Source of the DNA: Sporosarcina sp. ACRSL
GTDB taxonomy: Bacteria; Bacillota; Bacilli; Bacillales_A; Planococcaceae
Reading direction: 5' to 3'
DNA: 64,000 nucleotides
NCBI RefSeq assembly: GCF_022346605.1
Contig: NZ_JAKRNT010000011.1
Location: 103,210 to 167,209 of the forward strand
Below, one piece after another: positions 51,595-61,423 of this stretch. The position numbers and the translations under genes were made by a program. The notes under the pieces were generated by a model, which was given only the letters and a program-made list of their open reading frames with translations, did not search any database and was not told the origin of the DNA. The stretch's first letter is position 1. Each line of letters begins with the position of its first letter.

Positions 51595-52581
51595 ATGAAT
51601 GAAAGGAATAAAATTCTCGAGGTAAAAGACTTGCAGACTACCTTTTTCACAGATTCCGGTAAAATTCCGGCAGTTGATCATATCGATTTTCATCTCCAGG
51701 ATGGCGAGATTTTAGGAATCGTGGGGGAATCTGGTTGCGGAAAAAGTGTAACCTCCCTATCGATAATGGGTCTTGTGCCAAGTCCACCCGGGAGAATTGC
51801 AGGTGGAGAAATTATATATAACGGCCGTAATTTAATCGACCTATCGGAAAAAGAGATGAGGCATATTCGTGGCAATGACATCGCGATGATTTTTCAGGAG
51901 CCGATGACTTCATTGAATCCGCTGTTTACGATCGGAAATCAGATGGTTGAAGCGATTTTGATTCATGAAAAAGGTTGGTCAAAAACGAAGGCGGAAGTAC
52001 GAGCGATTGAGATGTTAAAGCTTGTCGGCCTGCCCCGTCCTGATGCATTGCTGAAGGACTATCCACACCAATTGTCCGGTGGCATGCGGCAAAGGGTTAT
52101 GATTGCGATGGCGCTCGTCTGCAATCCTAAAATACTAATAGCGGATGAACCGACGACGGCTTTAGATGTGACAATTCAAGCGCAAATTTTAAAACTGATG
52201 AAAGATTTGAATGCCCAATTCGGGACGGCCATATTATTAATTACCCATGATCTTGGAGTTGTCGCGGAAACTTGCGAGCGGGTCATTGTCATGTATGCAG
52301 GGCAAATCATTGAAGAGGCACCGACGAAATTCATTTTTAGCGACCCGCAGCATCCGTACACGAAAGGGCTGATCCAGTCAGTTCCGGATATGCGCATTAA
52401 AAAGGATCGACTCCATTCCATTCCAGGGAACGTGCCGAAACCTGGCTCCATAACGAGCGGTTGCAGGTTTGCGGCTCGCTGCGAATTCGCATTTGACCAA
52501 TGCTTTACAGAAAACCCAGAGCTCTATGAAACGGCGGATGGTCATCAGACACGTTGTTTCCTATACACAAAGGAAAGGTGA
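51595..52581 (+). CDS. Di-/oligopeptide ABC transporter ATPase (DppD/OppD-like)
   Basis: A 328-residue ATPase of the peptide/nickel family. Motifs: Walker [10 protein letters not shown]-loop [12 protein letters not shown], signature LSGGMRQR, Walker [12 protein letters not shown] and the C-terminal oligopeptide-family tail with [12 protein letters not shown] and cysteines ([18 protein letters not shown]). The start is ATG 51595 behind AAAAGGTGA; the open frame upstream overlaps the previous terminator. It is the first gene of a five-gene operon that B. subtilis lacks at this place. Confidence 0.9.
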   Translation: MNERNKILEVKDLQTTFFTDSGKIPAVDHIDFHLQDGEILGIVGESGCGKSVTSLSIMGLVPSPPGRIAGGEIIYNGRNLIDLSEKEMRHIRGNDIAMIFQEPMTSLNPLFTIGNQMVEAILIHEKGWSKTKAEVRAIEMLKLVGLPRPDALLKDYPHQLSGGMRQRVMIAMALVCNPKILIADEPTTALDVTIQAQILKLMKDLNAQFGTAILLITHDLGVVAETCERVIVMYAGQIIEEAPTKFIFSDPQHPYTKGLIQSVPDMRIKKDRLHSIPGNVPKPGSITSGCRFAARCEFAFDQCFTENPELYETADGHQTRCFLYTKER

Positions 52582-52587
52582 AGTCGG

Positions 52588-53601
52588 ATGACCAAAACGC
52601 CTTTATTGAAAGTTAACAATTTGAAAAAGTACTTCCCGATTAAAAAAGGGTTGTTTGGAAGTACAACCGGCTATGTAAAAGCAGTCGATGACATCTCGTT
52701 TTACGTACATGAAGGGGAAACCCTTGGAATCGTCGGTGAAAGCGGGTGCGGAAAATCGACAACAGGACGTGTCCTCATGCGCTTAATAGAGCCTACGGAC
52801 GGCATAATTGAGTTCGATGGGAAAGATCTGACGTCTTTAAGCCAGGAAGAGATGAGAAAAACACGCCGTCATATTCAAATGGTTTTCCAAGACCCGTATG
52901 CATCATTAAATCCGAGGCATGCAATCGGCAAGATTTTGGAAGAACCCCTCATTGTCCACGGTGTAACGGAAGCGAAAGAGAGGAAGAAGAAAGTTCGCGA
53001 GTTTTTAGAAATTGTCGGATTGAGCGAATATCATGCGAAACGTTACCCTCATCAATTCAGTGGCGGGCAAAGGCAACGGATCGGCATTGCTCGCGCGTTG
53101 ATGACGAACCCCAAGCTGATTATCGCGGATGAGCCTGTCTCCGCGTTGGACGTGTCTATCCAGGCGCAAGTGTTGAATTTAATGCAGGACCTCCAAAAAG
53201 AGTTCAATCTTACTTATATTTTCATCGCACATGATCTAGGGGTCGTCCGGCATATAAGTGATCGAGTCGCTGTTATGTATTTAGGGAAAATCGTGGAAGT
53301 TGCGGACAGTGAACAGCTTTATGAAAAGCCTCTTCATCCTTACACGCAAGGGCTATTATCGGCCGTTCCTGTACCGGATCCGGATTTTCAGAAGAAACAG
53401 ATCATCATAGAAGGAGACATCCCCAATCCCGCTGATCCGCCAACCGGGTGCACATTCCATAAGCGTTGCCCATTCAGGATGGATAGTTGTATGAAAGTTA
53501 CACCGCAGTTAGTGGAACAATCTACCGGTCATTCTGTCGCCTGCCATCTTTATGTGAGCGAGGTCGACAATGATATAAAACAATTGGAGGGGTCTCTATG
53601 A
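52588..53601 (+). CDS. Di-/oligopeptide ABC transporter ATPase (DppF/OppF-like)
   Basis: A 337-residue ATPase, partner of the preceding one. Motifs: Walker [11 protein letters not shown]-loop VFQDPYASLNP, signature FSGGQRQR, Walker B LIIADEPVSALD and the C-terminal tail HPYTQGLLSAVP-x7-GDIPNPADPPTGCTFHKRCPF. It starts six bases after the first ATPase. Its stop overlaps the start of the binding protein gene by four bases (ATGA). The heterodimer would energise import. Confidence 0.92.
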   Translation: MTKTPLLKVNNLKKYFPIKKGLFGSTTGYVKAVDDISFYVHEGETLGIVGESGCGKSTTGRVLMRLIEPTDGIIEFDGKDLTSLSQEEMRKTRRHIQMVFQDPYASLNPRHAIGKILEEPLIVHGVTEAKERKKKVREFLEIVGLSEYHAKRYPHQFSGGQRQRIGIARALMTNPKLIIADEPVSALDVSIQAQVLNLMQDLQKEFNLTYIFIAHDLGVVRHISDRVAVMYLGKIVEVADSEQLYEKPLHPYTQGLLSAVPVPDPDFQKKQIIIEGDIPNPADPPTGCTFHKRCPFRMDSCMKVTPQLVEQSTGHSVACHLYVSEVDNDIKQLEGSL

Positions 53602-55175
53602 ATAAAAAGAGAATGTGGTCAGCTGCGTTACTGCTATTGCTAGTCCTATCTACTGTCCTCGCAGCCTGTGGCAACAGTGGAAGCGGCTCGAAGGATACAT
53701 TAGTTTTCGGTCGTGGCGGCGACTCCACATCACTTGATCCGTCGAGGGTGACGGAAGGTGAAACATTTAAGGTGACAGTCAATCTATACGAGACATTGTT
53801 GAATTTCGGCGAGCAAGATACGACAATTCAGCCGGGACTTGCAAAAGAATGGAATACGGAAGACGGCTTGACGTATACATTCAAATTGGAGGAAGGCGTT
53901 AAATTCCATGATGGAACAGATTTCAATGCGGATGCGGTTGTGAAGAACTTTGAACGATGGGCGAACGGAGATGAGGATAGATTTCCATATTACAACTCCA
54001 TGTTCGGTGGCTTTAAAGGGGATGAAGGCCATGTAATTGAATCAGTGACAGCTGACGGAGATTATACAGTCATCATCAAGCTGAAACGGCCTCAAGCTCC
54101 ATTCTTGAAAAATATTGCAATGAGCATGTTTGCCATTGCAAGCCCGACCGCTTTTGAAAAAGGTGACGACCAATTCGCAAGGAACCCTGTCGGTACAGGT
54201 CCATTCCAATTTGTCGAATGGAAAGCGAATGATTCAATCACGATTGAAAAATTTGATGGGTATTGGAAAAAGGGATTGCCAAAACTGGATAAAGTTATCT
54301 TTCGTTCGATACCCGATAACTCTGCGCGTTTGAATGCACTTATTGCCGGGGAAATCGATCTTGCGGATGGCATTAATCCTGCAGATGGTGAAAAAATCGA
54401 AGGGAATGCCGATCTGCAATTGATTGAACGTCCTTCTATGAATATCGGTTATCTAGGATTGACAGTGACTCGTCCTCCTTTCGATAAGAAAGAAGTTCGC
54501 CAAGCGATGAACTACGCAATCGATAAGGAAACAATCATTAATTCATTCTTCGAAGGAAGGGCGAATATCGCGAAAAACCCAATGCCGCCATCCATTTCAG
54601 GTTATAACGATCAAATCAAAGGATATGAATATGATCCAGCCAAAGCGAAGGAGTTATTAGCAAAAGCCGGTTATCCGGACGGTTTTGAAATGGAACTATG
54701 GGCAATGCCAGTTCCGCGTCCATACATGCCAGACGGGGCAAAAGTCGCCGAAGTCATCCAAAGCAATTTAGCGGATATTGGCATAAAAGCAAAAATCGTG
54801 TCCTATGAATGGCCGACATATCTTGACAAGGCAAGCAAAGGGGAGGCGGATGCTTTCATGCTTGGCTGGACTGGAGATAACGGAGATGCAGATAACTTCA
54901 TTTATGTTCTTTTGGATGAGGATAATATCGGCAGCAACAACTATACGTATTTCAAAAACGATGCAATGCACGATCTGTTAATCGAAGCGCAAACAGAAGT
55001 GGATGAGGATAAACGTATTGAGCTTTATAAGAAAGCACAAGAAATCATTCATGAAGAAGCGCCATGGGTACCGATTGCCCACTCCACACCACTCCTTGCG
55101 GCAACTAAAGATTTAACTGGATTCGTTCCGCACCCGACAGGTTCAGACTTGTTAGCGAATGTGGAATTCAAATGA
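53598..55175 (+). CDS. Peptide-binding lipoprotein of the ABC transporter (DppE/OppA-like)
   Basis: A 525-residue extracellular solute-binding protein (family 5). A lipoprotein signal with lipobox LAAC places the lipid on Cys24. The mature part has the family's early motif TSLDPSRVTEGETFKVTVNLYETLL and a later RNPVGTGPFQFVEW. Length and sequence look more like DppE than the heme or nickel binders. The gene starts inside the stop of the previous gene with GGAGGGG upstream. The ligand, probably dipeptides, is inferred. Confidence 0.9.
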   Translation: MNKKRMWSAALLLLLVLSTVLAACGNSGSGSKDTLVFGRGGDSTSLDPSRVTEGETFKVTVNLYETLLNFGEQDTTIQPGLAKEWNTEDGLTYTFKLEEGVKFHDGTDFNADAVVKNFERWANGDEDRFPYYNSMFGGFKGDEGHVIESVTADGDYTVIIKLKRPQAPFLKNIAMSMFAIASPTAFEKGDDQFARNPVGTGPFQFVEWKANDSITIEKFDGYWKKGLPKLDKVIFRSIPDNSARLNALIAGEIDLADGINPADGEKIEGNADLQLIERPSMNIGYLGLTVTRPPFDKKEVRQAMNYAIDKETIINSFFEGRANIAKNPMPPSISGYNDQIKGYEYDPAKAKELLAKAGYPDGFEMELWAMPVPRPYMPDGAKVAEVIQSNLADIGIKAKIVSYEWPTYLDKASKGEADAFMLGWTGDNGDADNFIYVLLDEDNIGSNNYTYFKNDAMHDLLIEAQTEVDEDKRIELYKKAQEIIHEEAPWVPIAHSTPLLAATKDLTGFVPHPTGSDLLANVEFK

Positions 55176-55205
55176 TCGATTCACTTTTCACTTTCCATTG
55201 AACAG

Positions 55206-55237
55206 GAGGGGGAGTCGTTTGATTTCCCCCTTTTCCT
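55206..55237 (+). terminator. Internal hairpin between binding protein and permeases
   Basis: AGGGGGA and TTCCCCCT around GTCGTTTGA, then TTTTCC. It may reduce transcription into the permease genes so that more binding protein is made. Confidence 0.5.
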
Positions 55238-55294
55238 ATTGCGTCTGTTTGGAAGGGTGAAGTATGCCGGAATAAATTGTGTGAGGTGAAAGTG

Positions 55295-56299
55295 ATGCTC
55301 AGCTACGTTGGCAGAAGATTATTGCAACTCATACCTGTCCTTCTCGGTATGGTTTTCATTGTATTCATGATGATCCGGGCGATTCCTGGTAACCCGGCCC
55401 AAGTCATTTTAGGGCAGCAAGCGACAGCTGAGGCGGTAGCGGTGATGAACGCGAAACTCGGGTTGGACCAGCCGTGGTTTATTCAATTCTTTAAATATGT
55501 AGGTGGGATTTTACAAGGTGATCTAGGGGAATCGATGCGCACGCGGCTTCCGGTTGCAGATGAGATTTGGCCTCATTTGGCTGCAACGATGGAGCTTGCA
55601 TTTTTTGCAATAGTCATCGCGATTATCGTAGGCGTCAACGCTGGCATCATTTCAGCATGGTTCCAAAATTCATGGTTTGACTACATAGCGATGATTTTAG
55701 CGCTCGTAGGCGTTTCCATGCCGATCTTTTGGCTAGGGCTTTTAGGGCAATGGGCATTTGCGATCGAATTCAACTGGCTGCCTACGACGGGGAGGGAGCA
55801 GGTGAGGGATCCGGTCAATGCAATTACTCATCTATATATTATCGACACGATCATTCAAGGTCGCTTTGACCAATTATGGCAAGTGATTCGCCATCTCATC
55901 CTGCCGGGTGTCGCACTTGCGACGATTCCAATGGCAATCATCGCAAGGATGACTCGTTCAAGCATGCTCGAGGTGATGCGCTCCGATTACATTCGAACAG
56001 CCCGGGCGAAGGGGCAGAAAATGTTTTGGGTCGTTTACAAGCATGCGTTTAAAAATGCAGTTATTCCAGTGTTGACGATTATCGGTTTGCAAACAGGAAT
56101 GTTGTTAGGCGGTGCCATTTTGACTGAGACGATCTTTGCGTGGCCGGGGATCGGGAGGTATATATATGATGCGATCAACTTCCGTGATTATCCGGTCATC
56201 CAATCCGGGATTCTCGTTGTTGCGTTCATCTTTGTCATGATCAACCTAATCGTCGACTTGCTTTATAGTTTGGTCGATCCGAGGATTAAATATGACTGA
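55295..56299 (+). CDS. Peptide ABC transporter permease (DppB/OppB-like)
   Basis: A 334-residue permease with six membrane segments: an N-terminal LLQLIPVLLGMVFIVFMMIRAIPGNPA (typical DppB start) and the EAA loop MLEVMRSDYIRTARAKGQKMFWVVYKHAFKNA. The start is ATG 55295 after GAGGTG. It is followed after 17 bp by the second permease. Confidence 0.92.
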   Translation: MLSYVGRRLLQLIPVLLGMVFIVFMMIRAIPGNPAQVILGQQATAEAVAVMNAKLGLDQPWFIQFFKYVGGILQGDLGESMRTRLPVADEIWPHLAATMELAFFAIVIAIIVGVNAGIISAWFQNSWFDYIAMILALVGVSMPIFWLGLLGQWAFAIEFNWLPTTGREQVRDPVNAITHLYIIDTIIQGRFDQLWQVIRHLILPGVALATIPMAIIARMTRSSMLEVMRSDYIRTARAKGQKMFWVVYKHAFKNAVIPVLTIIGLQTGMLLGGAILTETIFAWPGIGRYIYDAINFRDYPVIQSGILVVAFIFVMINLIVDLLYSLVDPRIKYD

Positions 56300-56316
56300 G
56301 GAAGGGGGGATGCGGA

Positions 56317-57213
56317 ATGTCTGAATTAACGCCCAAGATGGATGGAATCGTTGAAGCGGAGATCACTAGGACAATGGGCCCGTGGCGGGAAGCTTGGCGC
56401 AGTTTTAGGAAGAGTAAAGTAGCAGTAGTAGGAATGGTCATCGTTCTCTTTTTTATTCTACTTGCCCTTTTCGGTCCTTTGTTTGCTAAAGAAGGAATCA
56501 ACGAACAGATGGCTGCCGACCGGCTTCAACCGCCTTCAGCAGAGTACTGGCTCGGAACAGATGATTTCGGCAGGGATATTCTGTCGCGTATTATCCACGG
56601 GGCAAGAATATCGCTTTCAGTTGGGTTCTTATCCGTCATCGCCTCGGTCATCATCGGCAGTTTCCTAGGGATTGTAGCTGGTTATTATGGTCGATGGACA
56701 GACACGATCATCTCACGTATTTTTGATATTATGCTCGCATTCCCTTCTATCCTGCTCGCAATTGCGATCGTTTCCGTGCTAGGGCCAGGACTTGAAAATG
56801 CCTTGATTGCCATTGCGATTATCAATGTGCCGAATTTCGGTCGATTGATCCGTTCGAAAGTGTTGAGCATTAAGGAAGACGAATACATTATGGCTGCAAA
56901 GGGAATCGGAATGAAGGATGCCCGAATTTTATTCTCACATATCCTTCCGAATTCGATGGCACCTGTTATCGTACAAGGAACGCTTGCCATTGCCACTGCC
57001 ATTCTTGAAGCGGCAGCACTTGGTTTCCTTGGACTAGGGGCGCAGGCACCGCAGCCTGAATGGGGAAAAATGCTCGCCGATTCGAAGTCATACTTGCAAT
57101 CTGCCCCATGGACGATGATCTTTCCTGGAATTTCCATCATGCTGACGGTTTTAGGCTTCAACTTGATGGGGGACGGCTTACGAGACGCGCTTGACCCCAA
57201 AATGAAAAACTGA
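56317..57213 (+). CDS. Peptide ABC transporter permease (DppC/OppC-like)
   Basis: A 298-residue permease. The OppC-type N-terminal domain (WRSFRKSKVAVVGMVIVLF) and the periplasmic segment PPSAEYWLGTDDFGRDILSRIIHGAR are typical; the EAA loop is KEDEYIMAAKGIGMKDARILFSHILPN. The start is ATG 56317 after AAGGGGGG. It is the last gene of the operon. Confidence 0.92.
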   Translation: MSELTPKMDGIVEAEITRTMGPWREAWRSFRKSKVAVVGMVIVLFFILLALFGPLFAKEGINEQMAADRLQPPSAEYWLGTDDFGRDILSRIIHGARISLSVGFLSVIASVIIGSFLGIVAGYYGRWTDTIISRIFDIMLAFPSILLAIAIVSVLGPGLENALIAIAIINVPNFGRLIRSKVLSIKEDEYIMAAKGIGMKDARILFSHILPNSMAPVIVQGTLAIATAILEAAALGFLGLGAQAPQPEWGKMLADSKSYLQSAPWTMIFPGISIMLTVLGFNLMGDGLRDALDPKMKN

Positions 57214-57250
57214 AAAAACCCTCCTTGGTTTATTGTCCAAGGAGGGGTTT
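57214..57250. terminator. Terminator of the peptide transporter operon
   Basis: AACCCTCCTTGG and CCAAGGAGGGGTT around TTTATTGT form a long stem with flanking T and A runs. Confidence 0.9.
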
Positions 57251-57268
57251 CGGCTTCTTTGTATTTAC

Positions 57269-58348
57269 TTAAAACTCCTCTTGCATTTCATCGCTGACTT
57301 CGTGTCCGTGTCTGCGTTGATTGGAGATAATTAGCCTGTCTAGGTGCTCGAGCTGTTCTTCATAGTTCAACAAGGAAGAGAGTACATGGAGAAGATGATA
57401 AGTCGTAAATTCCTCTTCCTCTTTCGTGATGGCAATTTCTTTTGCGAAAATGTCCATTACTTCATGTCTCTGAATAAATTCCTCATTCAAACTTTCTCTC
57501 ATCTTCTCGGCTTTCAATTTCCCTACAAATTTTAAAAGAATCTGTTCGTGATACGTGAGTAATACATCTAGCCTTTCTTGGATCATCATCCGGAAATGCT
57601 CCGGGAGATTGATCATATCATTTTCATAATTATGAAGCCGAGAAAGTACGTCATAACTACTTTTTGAAGTTGCAATCATCTGCCTGTAGATAACAAGCTT
57701 CCTTGCCTTCGATCGAGTAGTTTTCCTAAAGTAGCTTCGTTCCTCTCTATAGAGGGAATAGAGCTGATCGACGTTCGCAAGTCGATCCTTCAATTTGACT
57801 AACGATTTCTTCGTGGCGACATGTTCGGAAGCTTGCCTGCCTGCAAGCCGAATCCATCTGATAATATCATCCTGAGCTTGATGGATTGCCTGGAAAAGCT
57901 TCGTTTCATACTTGGGAGGCATGAATAGCAAGTTGACAGCAAAAGCGGACAACACCCCGATGACCATAGTAACAAACCGTAATGACGCAAAGGACAGGAA
58001 CGCTTCCCCTTTAATTTCCATGATAGCGATCATCGTCACTAAAGCTAATGAAAGTGATTTTTCAAGGCCTAATTTCAGCATGACCAAGATAATGACAACA
58101 GCAGCAAATCCGACAATTACAATTTGATGTCCAAATAATAGTACAAAGATGACGGCCGTAACGGCACCGATCAAGTTACCTTGAATTTGCTCAATGACAG
58201 TCAAATATGATCTATAAATAGAAGGTTGAATCGCAAAGACGGCAGCTATGCCTGCAAAAACCGGATTGGGCAAGCTGAGCATTTCTGCGAGAAACAATGC
58301 GACAACAATCGCTATACCCGTCTTGAAAATGCGGGCACCAAGTTTCAT
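57269..58348 (-). CDS. FUSC/aromatic acid exporter-like membrane protein (YgaE-like)
   Basis: A 359-residue protein. The N-terminal half (1-150) contains about four membrane segments with LSLPNPVFAGIAAVFAIQPSIYRSYLTVIEQIQGNLIGA, the hallmark of the ArAE_1/DUF939 group. The C-terminal half is helical and cytosolic. The family includes efflux carriers such as AaeB, but the shorter Gram-positive forms are uncharacterised. Its position before gsaB matches ygaE of B. subtilis. Confidence 0.8.
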   Translation of the reverse strand: MKLGARIFKTGIAIVVALFLAEMLSLPNPVFAGIAAVFAIQPSIYRSYLTVIEQIQGNLIGAVTAVIFVLLFGHQIVIVGFAAVVIILVMLKLGLEKSLSLALVTMIAIMEIKGEAFLSFASLRFVTMVIGVLSAFAVNLLFMPPKYETKLFQAIHQAQDDIIRWIRLAGRQASEHVATKKSLVKLKDRLANVDQLYSLYREERSYFRKTTRSKARKLVIYRQMIATSKSSYDVLSRLHNYENDMINLPEHFRMMIQERLDVLLTYHEQILLKFVGKLKAEKMRESLNEEFIQRHEVMDIFAKEIAITKEEEEFTTYHLLHVLSSLLNYEEQLEHLDRLIISNQRRHGHEVSDEMQEEF

Positions 58349-58450
58349 AAGATTATCCTTTCTACTAAAGGTATTCTAAAAAATAGCACTTACGAGAATA
58401 AGGCATTTTCCGATACTTTACCTTACGATTTCTAACTCGTCAACAATTCT

Positions 58451-59743
58451 TTAGCCTGCTAGCTCTGCGAAGGAACGATCAACCGCCTCTAGTGTATGAA
58501 TGATGTCCTCCTCTTTATGCGCAATTGTGAGGAACCATGCTTCATATTTGGAAGGAGCAAGGTTGACGCCATTTTTGAGCATCAGTTTAAAGAATTTGGC
58601 GAAGATCTCTCCGTCTGTCTGTTCAGCTTGCTCATAGTTCTCCACTTTCACATCCGTAAAGAATATAGTAAGCGCGCCGCCTAGACGGTTAATGGTTAAC
58701 GTGATGCCATGCTTTTCCGCCAATTGATGGATGCCTTCTTCCAGCATTGCTCCGAGGCGGTCCATCTCCTCATAAATGCCCGGTTGTTGCAAAACTTCGA
58801 GGCAAGCAATCCCAGCTAACATGGAAGCCGGATTTCCAGCCATCGTACCTGCTTGGTAAGCAGGGCCAAGTGGGGCAACTGTTTCCATGATCTCTTTTTT
58901 CCCGCCGTATGCACCGATCGGCAAACCGCCGCCGATGATTTTTCCGAAGGCAATCAAGTCGGGAGTCGTTCCTACTAATGTTTGGGCACTGCCGTAATGG
59001 AAACGGAAAGCTGTAATCACTTCATCATAAATGATAAGTGCGCCTTTCTCCTTTGCAAGCTCATGGACGAGTGGAAGGAATCCTTCATTCGGTTCAACGA
59101 TGCCGAAATTCCCGACAATCGGTTCAACCAGTACACATGCCAGTTCGTCTCCCCATTTTTCCATTGCATTTTTATAAGCTTGCGGATCATTGAAAGGGAT
59201 TGTGATCACTTCTTGTGCAATGGATGCCGGGACGCCAGCTGAATCGGGAGTTCCTAACGTTGCTGGACCGGATCCTGCAGCAACGAGCACAAGATCGGAA
59301 TGGCCGTGGTAACAACCAGCAAACTTCATCACTTTCGTCCTTCCAGTGAATGCCCGTGCCACCCGGATTGTCGTCATGACCGCTTCGGTCCCCGAGTTGA
59401 CGAAACGCACTTTGTCCATAGAAGGGATTGCTTCTTTTAGCATTTTAGCAAATTTCACTTCATGGCGTGTCGGCGTTCCATATAGCACTCCGGTTGTTGC
59501 CGCCTTCGTTATCGCCTCCGCAATATGTGGATGTGCGTGCCCGGTGATGATGGGACCGTAAGCACCTAAGTAATCGATATATTTATTGCCATCGACATCC
59601 CAGAAATAAGCACCTTCCGCACGCTCCATCACTGTTGGTGCCCCTCCGCCGACAGCTTTATAACCACGTGAAGGACTGTTCACTCCTCCGACGATATGTT
59701 CGCAAGCTTCTTTGTAGATTTGTTCTGACTTCGTTCTGTTCAT
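58451..59743 (-). CDS. gsaB: Glutamate-1-semialdehyde aminotransferase-like (GsaB)
   Basis: A 430-residue PLP enzyme of class III. Motifs: [41 protein letters not shown] and the PLP lysine in [20 protein letters not shown]. It converts glutamate-1-semialdehyde to 5-aminolevulinate for heme. B. subtilis has two such genes, hemL and gsaB; synteny marks this as gsaB. The start is ATG 59743 after GGAGG. The frame open upstream adds 27 unlikely residues. Confidence 0.92.
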   Translation of the reverse strand: MNRTKSEQIYKEACEHIVGGVNSPSRGYKAVGGGAPTVMERAEGAYFWDVDGNKYIDYLGAYGPIITGHAHPHIAEAITKAATTGVLYGTPTRHEVKFAKMLKEAIPSMDKVRFVNSGTEAVMTTIRVARAFTGRTKVMKFAGCYHGHSDLVLVAAGSGPATLGTPDSAGVPASIAQEVITIPFNDPQAYKNAMEKWGDELACVLVEPIVGNFGIVEPNEGFLPLVHELAKEKGALIIYDEVITAFRFHYGSAQTLVGTTPDLIAFGKIIGGGLPIGAYGGKKEIMETVAPLGPAYQAGTMAGNPASMLAGIACLEVLQQPGIYEEMDRLGAMLEEGIHQLAEKHGITLTINRLGGALTIFFTDVKVENYEQAEQTDGEIFAKFFKLMLKNGVNLAPSKYEAWFLTIAHKEEDIIHTLEAVDRSFAELAG

Positions 59744-59871
59744 TTTAAATTCCTCCGTTCGAATCGGTACATCTTCTATTTTAAACAAACTTGAGTAGAT
59801 ACGCCAAAGAAATTGAAACTGCATCGGTTGTCCGGTACGATTAGGATATAGAAAAAGTTGGAGGGATCAAT

Positions 59872-60351
59872 ATGGAAAAGTTAGAAGGAATGCAGGCTCC
59901 GCAATTTTCATTGCCGGACGAAAACGGGGAAATCGTTTCATTAAGTGACTTTGAGGGGAAGAAGTACGTCATCCTCTATTTTTATCCGAAAGACGCGACG
60001 CCGGGCTGTACGACACAGGCATGTGATTTCAGGGACGCGTTTCAAAGCTTTAGTGACTTGAACGCCGTTATTTTAGGTGTCAGCCCCGACAATGAGGCTT
60101 CACATAGACGGTTCATCGAAAAGCAAGGATTGCCATTTTCATTGTTAGTGGATGAAAATCATGAAGCGGCAGAAGCATATGGTGTTTGGAAATTGAAGAA
60201 AATGTTCGGCAAAGAATATATGGGAATCGAGCGTTCCACATTTTTAATCGACCCTACTGGGACAGTCGTAAAGGAATGGCGGAAAGTGAAAGTGGAAGGC
60301 CATATTGAAGAAGCACTTGCAACATTGGAGCAATTGACGAAGAAGGCGTAA
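59872..60351 (+). CDS. bcp: Thiol peroxidase Bcp (peroxiredoxin Q type)
   Basis: A 159-residue peroxiredoxin with peroxidatic Cys46 in TPGCTTQACDF and a resolving-type Cys51 five residues later, plus the conserved Arg in GIERSTFLID. It reduces hydrogen and organic peroxides with thioredoxin. It starts at ATG 59872 after GGAGGG and is likely co-transcribed with the dehydrogenase 12 bp downstream. The neighbour perR regulates peroxide genes, so PerR control is possible, though I see no clear box here. Confidence 0.92.
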   Translation: MEKLEGMQAPQFSLPDENGEIVSLSDFEGKKYVILYFYPKDATPGCTTQACDFRDAFQSFSDLNAVILGVSPDNEASHRRFIEKQGLPFSLLVDENHEAAEAYGVWKLKKMFGKEYMGIERSTFLIDPTGTVVKEWRKVKVEGHIEEALATLEQLTKKA

Positions 60352-60363
60352 GGGGGAAATCAG

Positions 60364-61308
60364 ATGAACGTATTGTTCACCTTCAGAATCAAAGAAGAAC
60401 AGATGAAGAAATTGAAGGCGGATTTTCCTGAAGTCCAATTTAGTTTCGATAAAAAGATTACTGAAGAGCCAATAGATCAATTCGAAGTTATCGCCACCTA
60501 TGGCGAAGATATTAGTGTAGATGTACTTGAAAAGGCAACGTCATTACAATGGTTAATGGTCGCTTCTGCAGGGGTGGAAAAGATGCCGCTTGCCGAAATT
60601 GCCGATAGGGGAATTATTATAAGTAATGTACGTGGCATCCATAAAACACCGATGGCGGAAACGGCACTTGCCTATATCCTGTCACTCGGAAGGGCGCTGC
60701 CTGTATTAGCGGAGCAGCAAAAGAGAAAAGAATGGAATACGAAAGTGCGCCAAACGGAATTGCGAGGGTCAACAGCAATCATCCTGGGGCCAGGGGCGAT
60801 CGGATCGGAAATAGGTCGGTTGCTACAAGCATTCGGTGTACGGACAATCGGTTGCAATTATTCAGGCGAGCCGGCTCCATTTATGGATGACACGATCCAA
60901 ATGGGCAAGCTCGTTAGCACGCTCCCGGAAGCTGACATTGTCATTTCCGTATTGCCTAGCACACCTAAGACGAAAGGCTTGTTGACGGAAGGCCATTTTA
61001 AGGCGATGAAAGAAACCGCCATTTTCATGAATTTCGGCAGAGGCGATCTAGTGAAGGAAACCGTCCTTAAAGATGCTTTGAAAAACGGTGAAATCGGCCA
61101 CGCTGTCCTCGATGTATTTGAAATAGAACCACTGCCTTCTGAAAGCGAGCTATGGAATTTATCGAACGTAACTATTTCTCCGCATGTCTCGAGCCATTCT
61201 GGGAAGTATATTGAGAGAGCACTCGAGTTTTTTACACAAAATCTGGAGAAGTGGCAAAATGGAAATAGGGACTTGACCAACTTGGTTGACCCGGAGAAAG
61301 GGTATTGA
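60364..61308 (+). CDS. D-isomer-specific 2-hydroxyacid dehydrogenase
   Basis: A 314-residue NAD(P)-dependent dehydrogenase. The N-terminal substrate domain is followed by ILGPGAIGSEIGRLLQAFG (nucleotide fold), VISVLPSTPKTKGLL, FMNFGRGDLVKE and HAVLDVFEIEPLPSES (Asp/Glu), with catalytic His in ISPHVSSHS. Substrate unknown; the group includes glyoxylate and hydroxypyruvate reductases. The gene lies between bcp and perR, where B. subtilis has none. Confidence 0.85.
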   Translation: MNVLFTFRIKEEQMKKLKADFPEVQFSFDKKITEEPIDQFEVIATYGEDISVDVLEKATSLQWLMVASAGVEKMPLAEIADRGIIISNVRGIHKTPMAETALAYILSLGRALPVLAEQQKRKEWNTKVRQTELRGSTAIILGPGAIGSEIGRLLQAFGVRTIGCNYSGEPAPFMDDTIQMGKLVSTLPEADIVISVLPSTPKTKGLLTEGHFKAMKETAIFMNFGRGDLVKETVLKDALKNGEIGHAVLDVFEIEPLPSESELWNLSNVTISPHVSSHSGKYIERALEFFTQNLEKWQNGNRDLTNLVDPEKGY

Positions 61309-61345
61309 TCAAAGGTCTGTATACGCCTGTAGTACAGCACTTTAG

Positions 61346-61391
61346 TTGACAAACATGCCCCTTCACAGTAAACTAATTATAATGATTATAA
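61346..61391 (+). promoter_or_regulatory. perR promoter with PerR box
   Basis: TTGACA (61346-61351), 17 bp, then TAAACT (61369-61374). A perfect PerR box TTATAATGATTATAA (61377-61391) covers the start of transcription, so PerR should repress its own gene. Confidence 0.9.
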
Positions 61392-61423
61392 AGAAGTAAT
61401 CTTTATGGATTGGAGTGTTGGCG

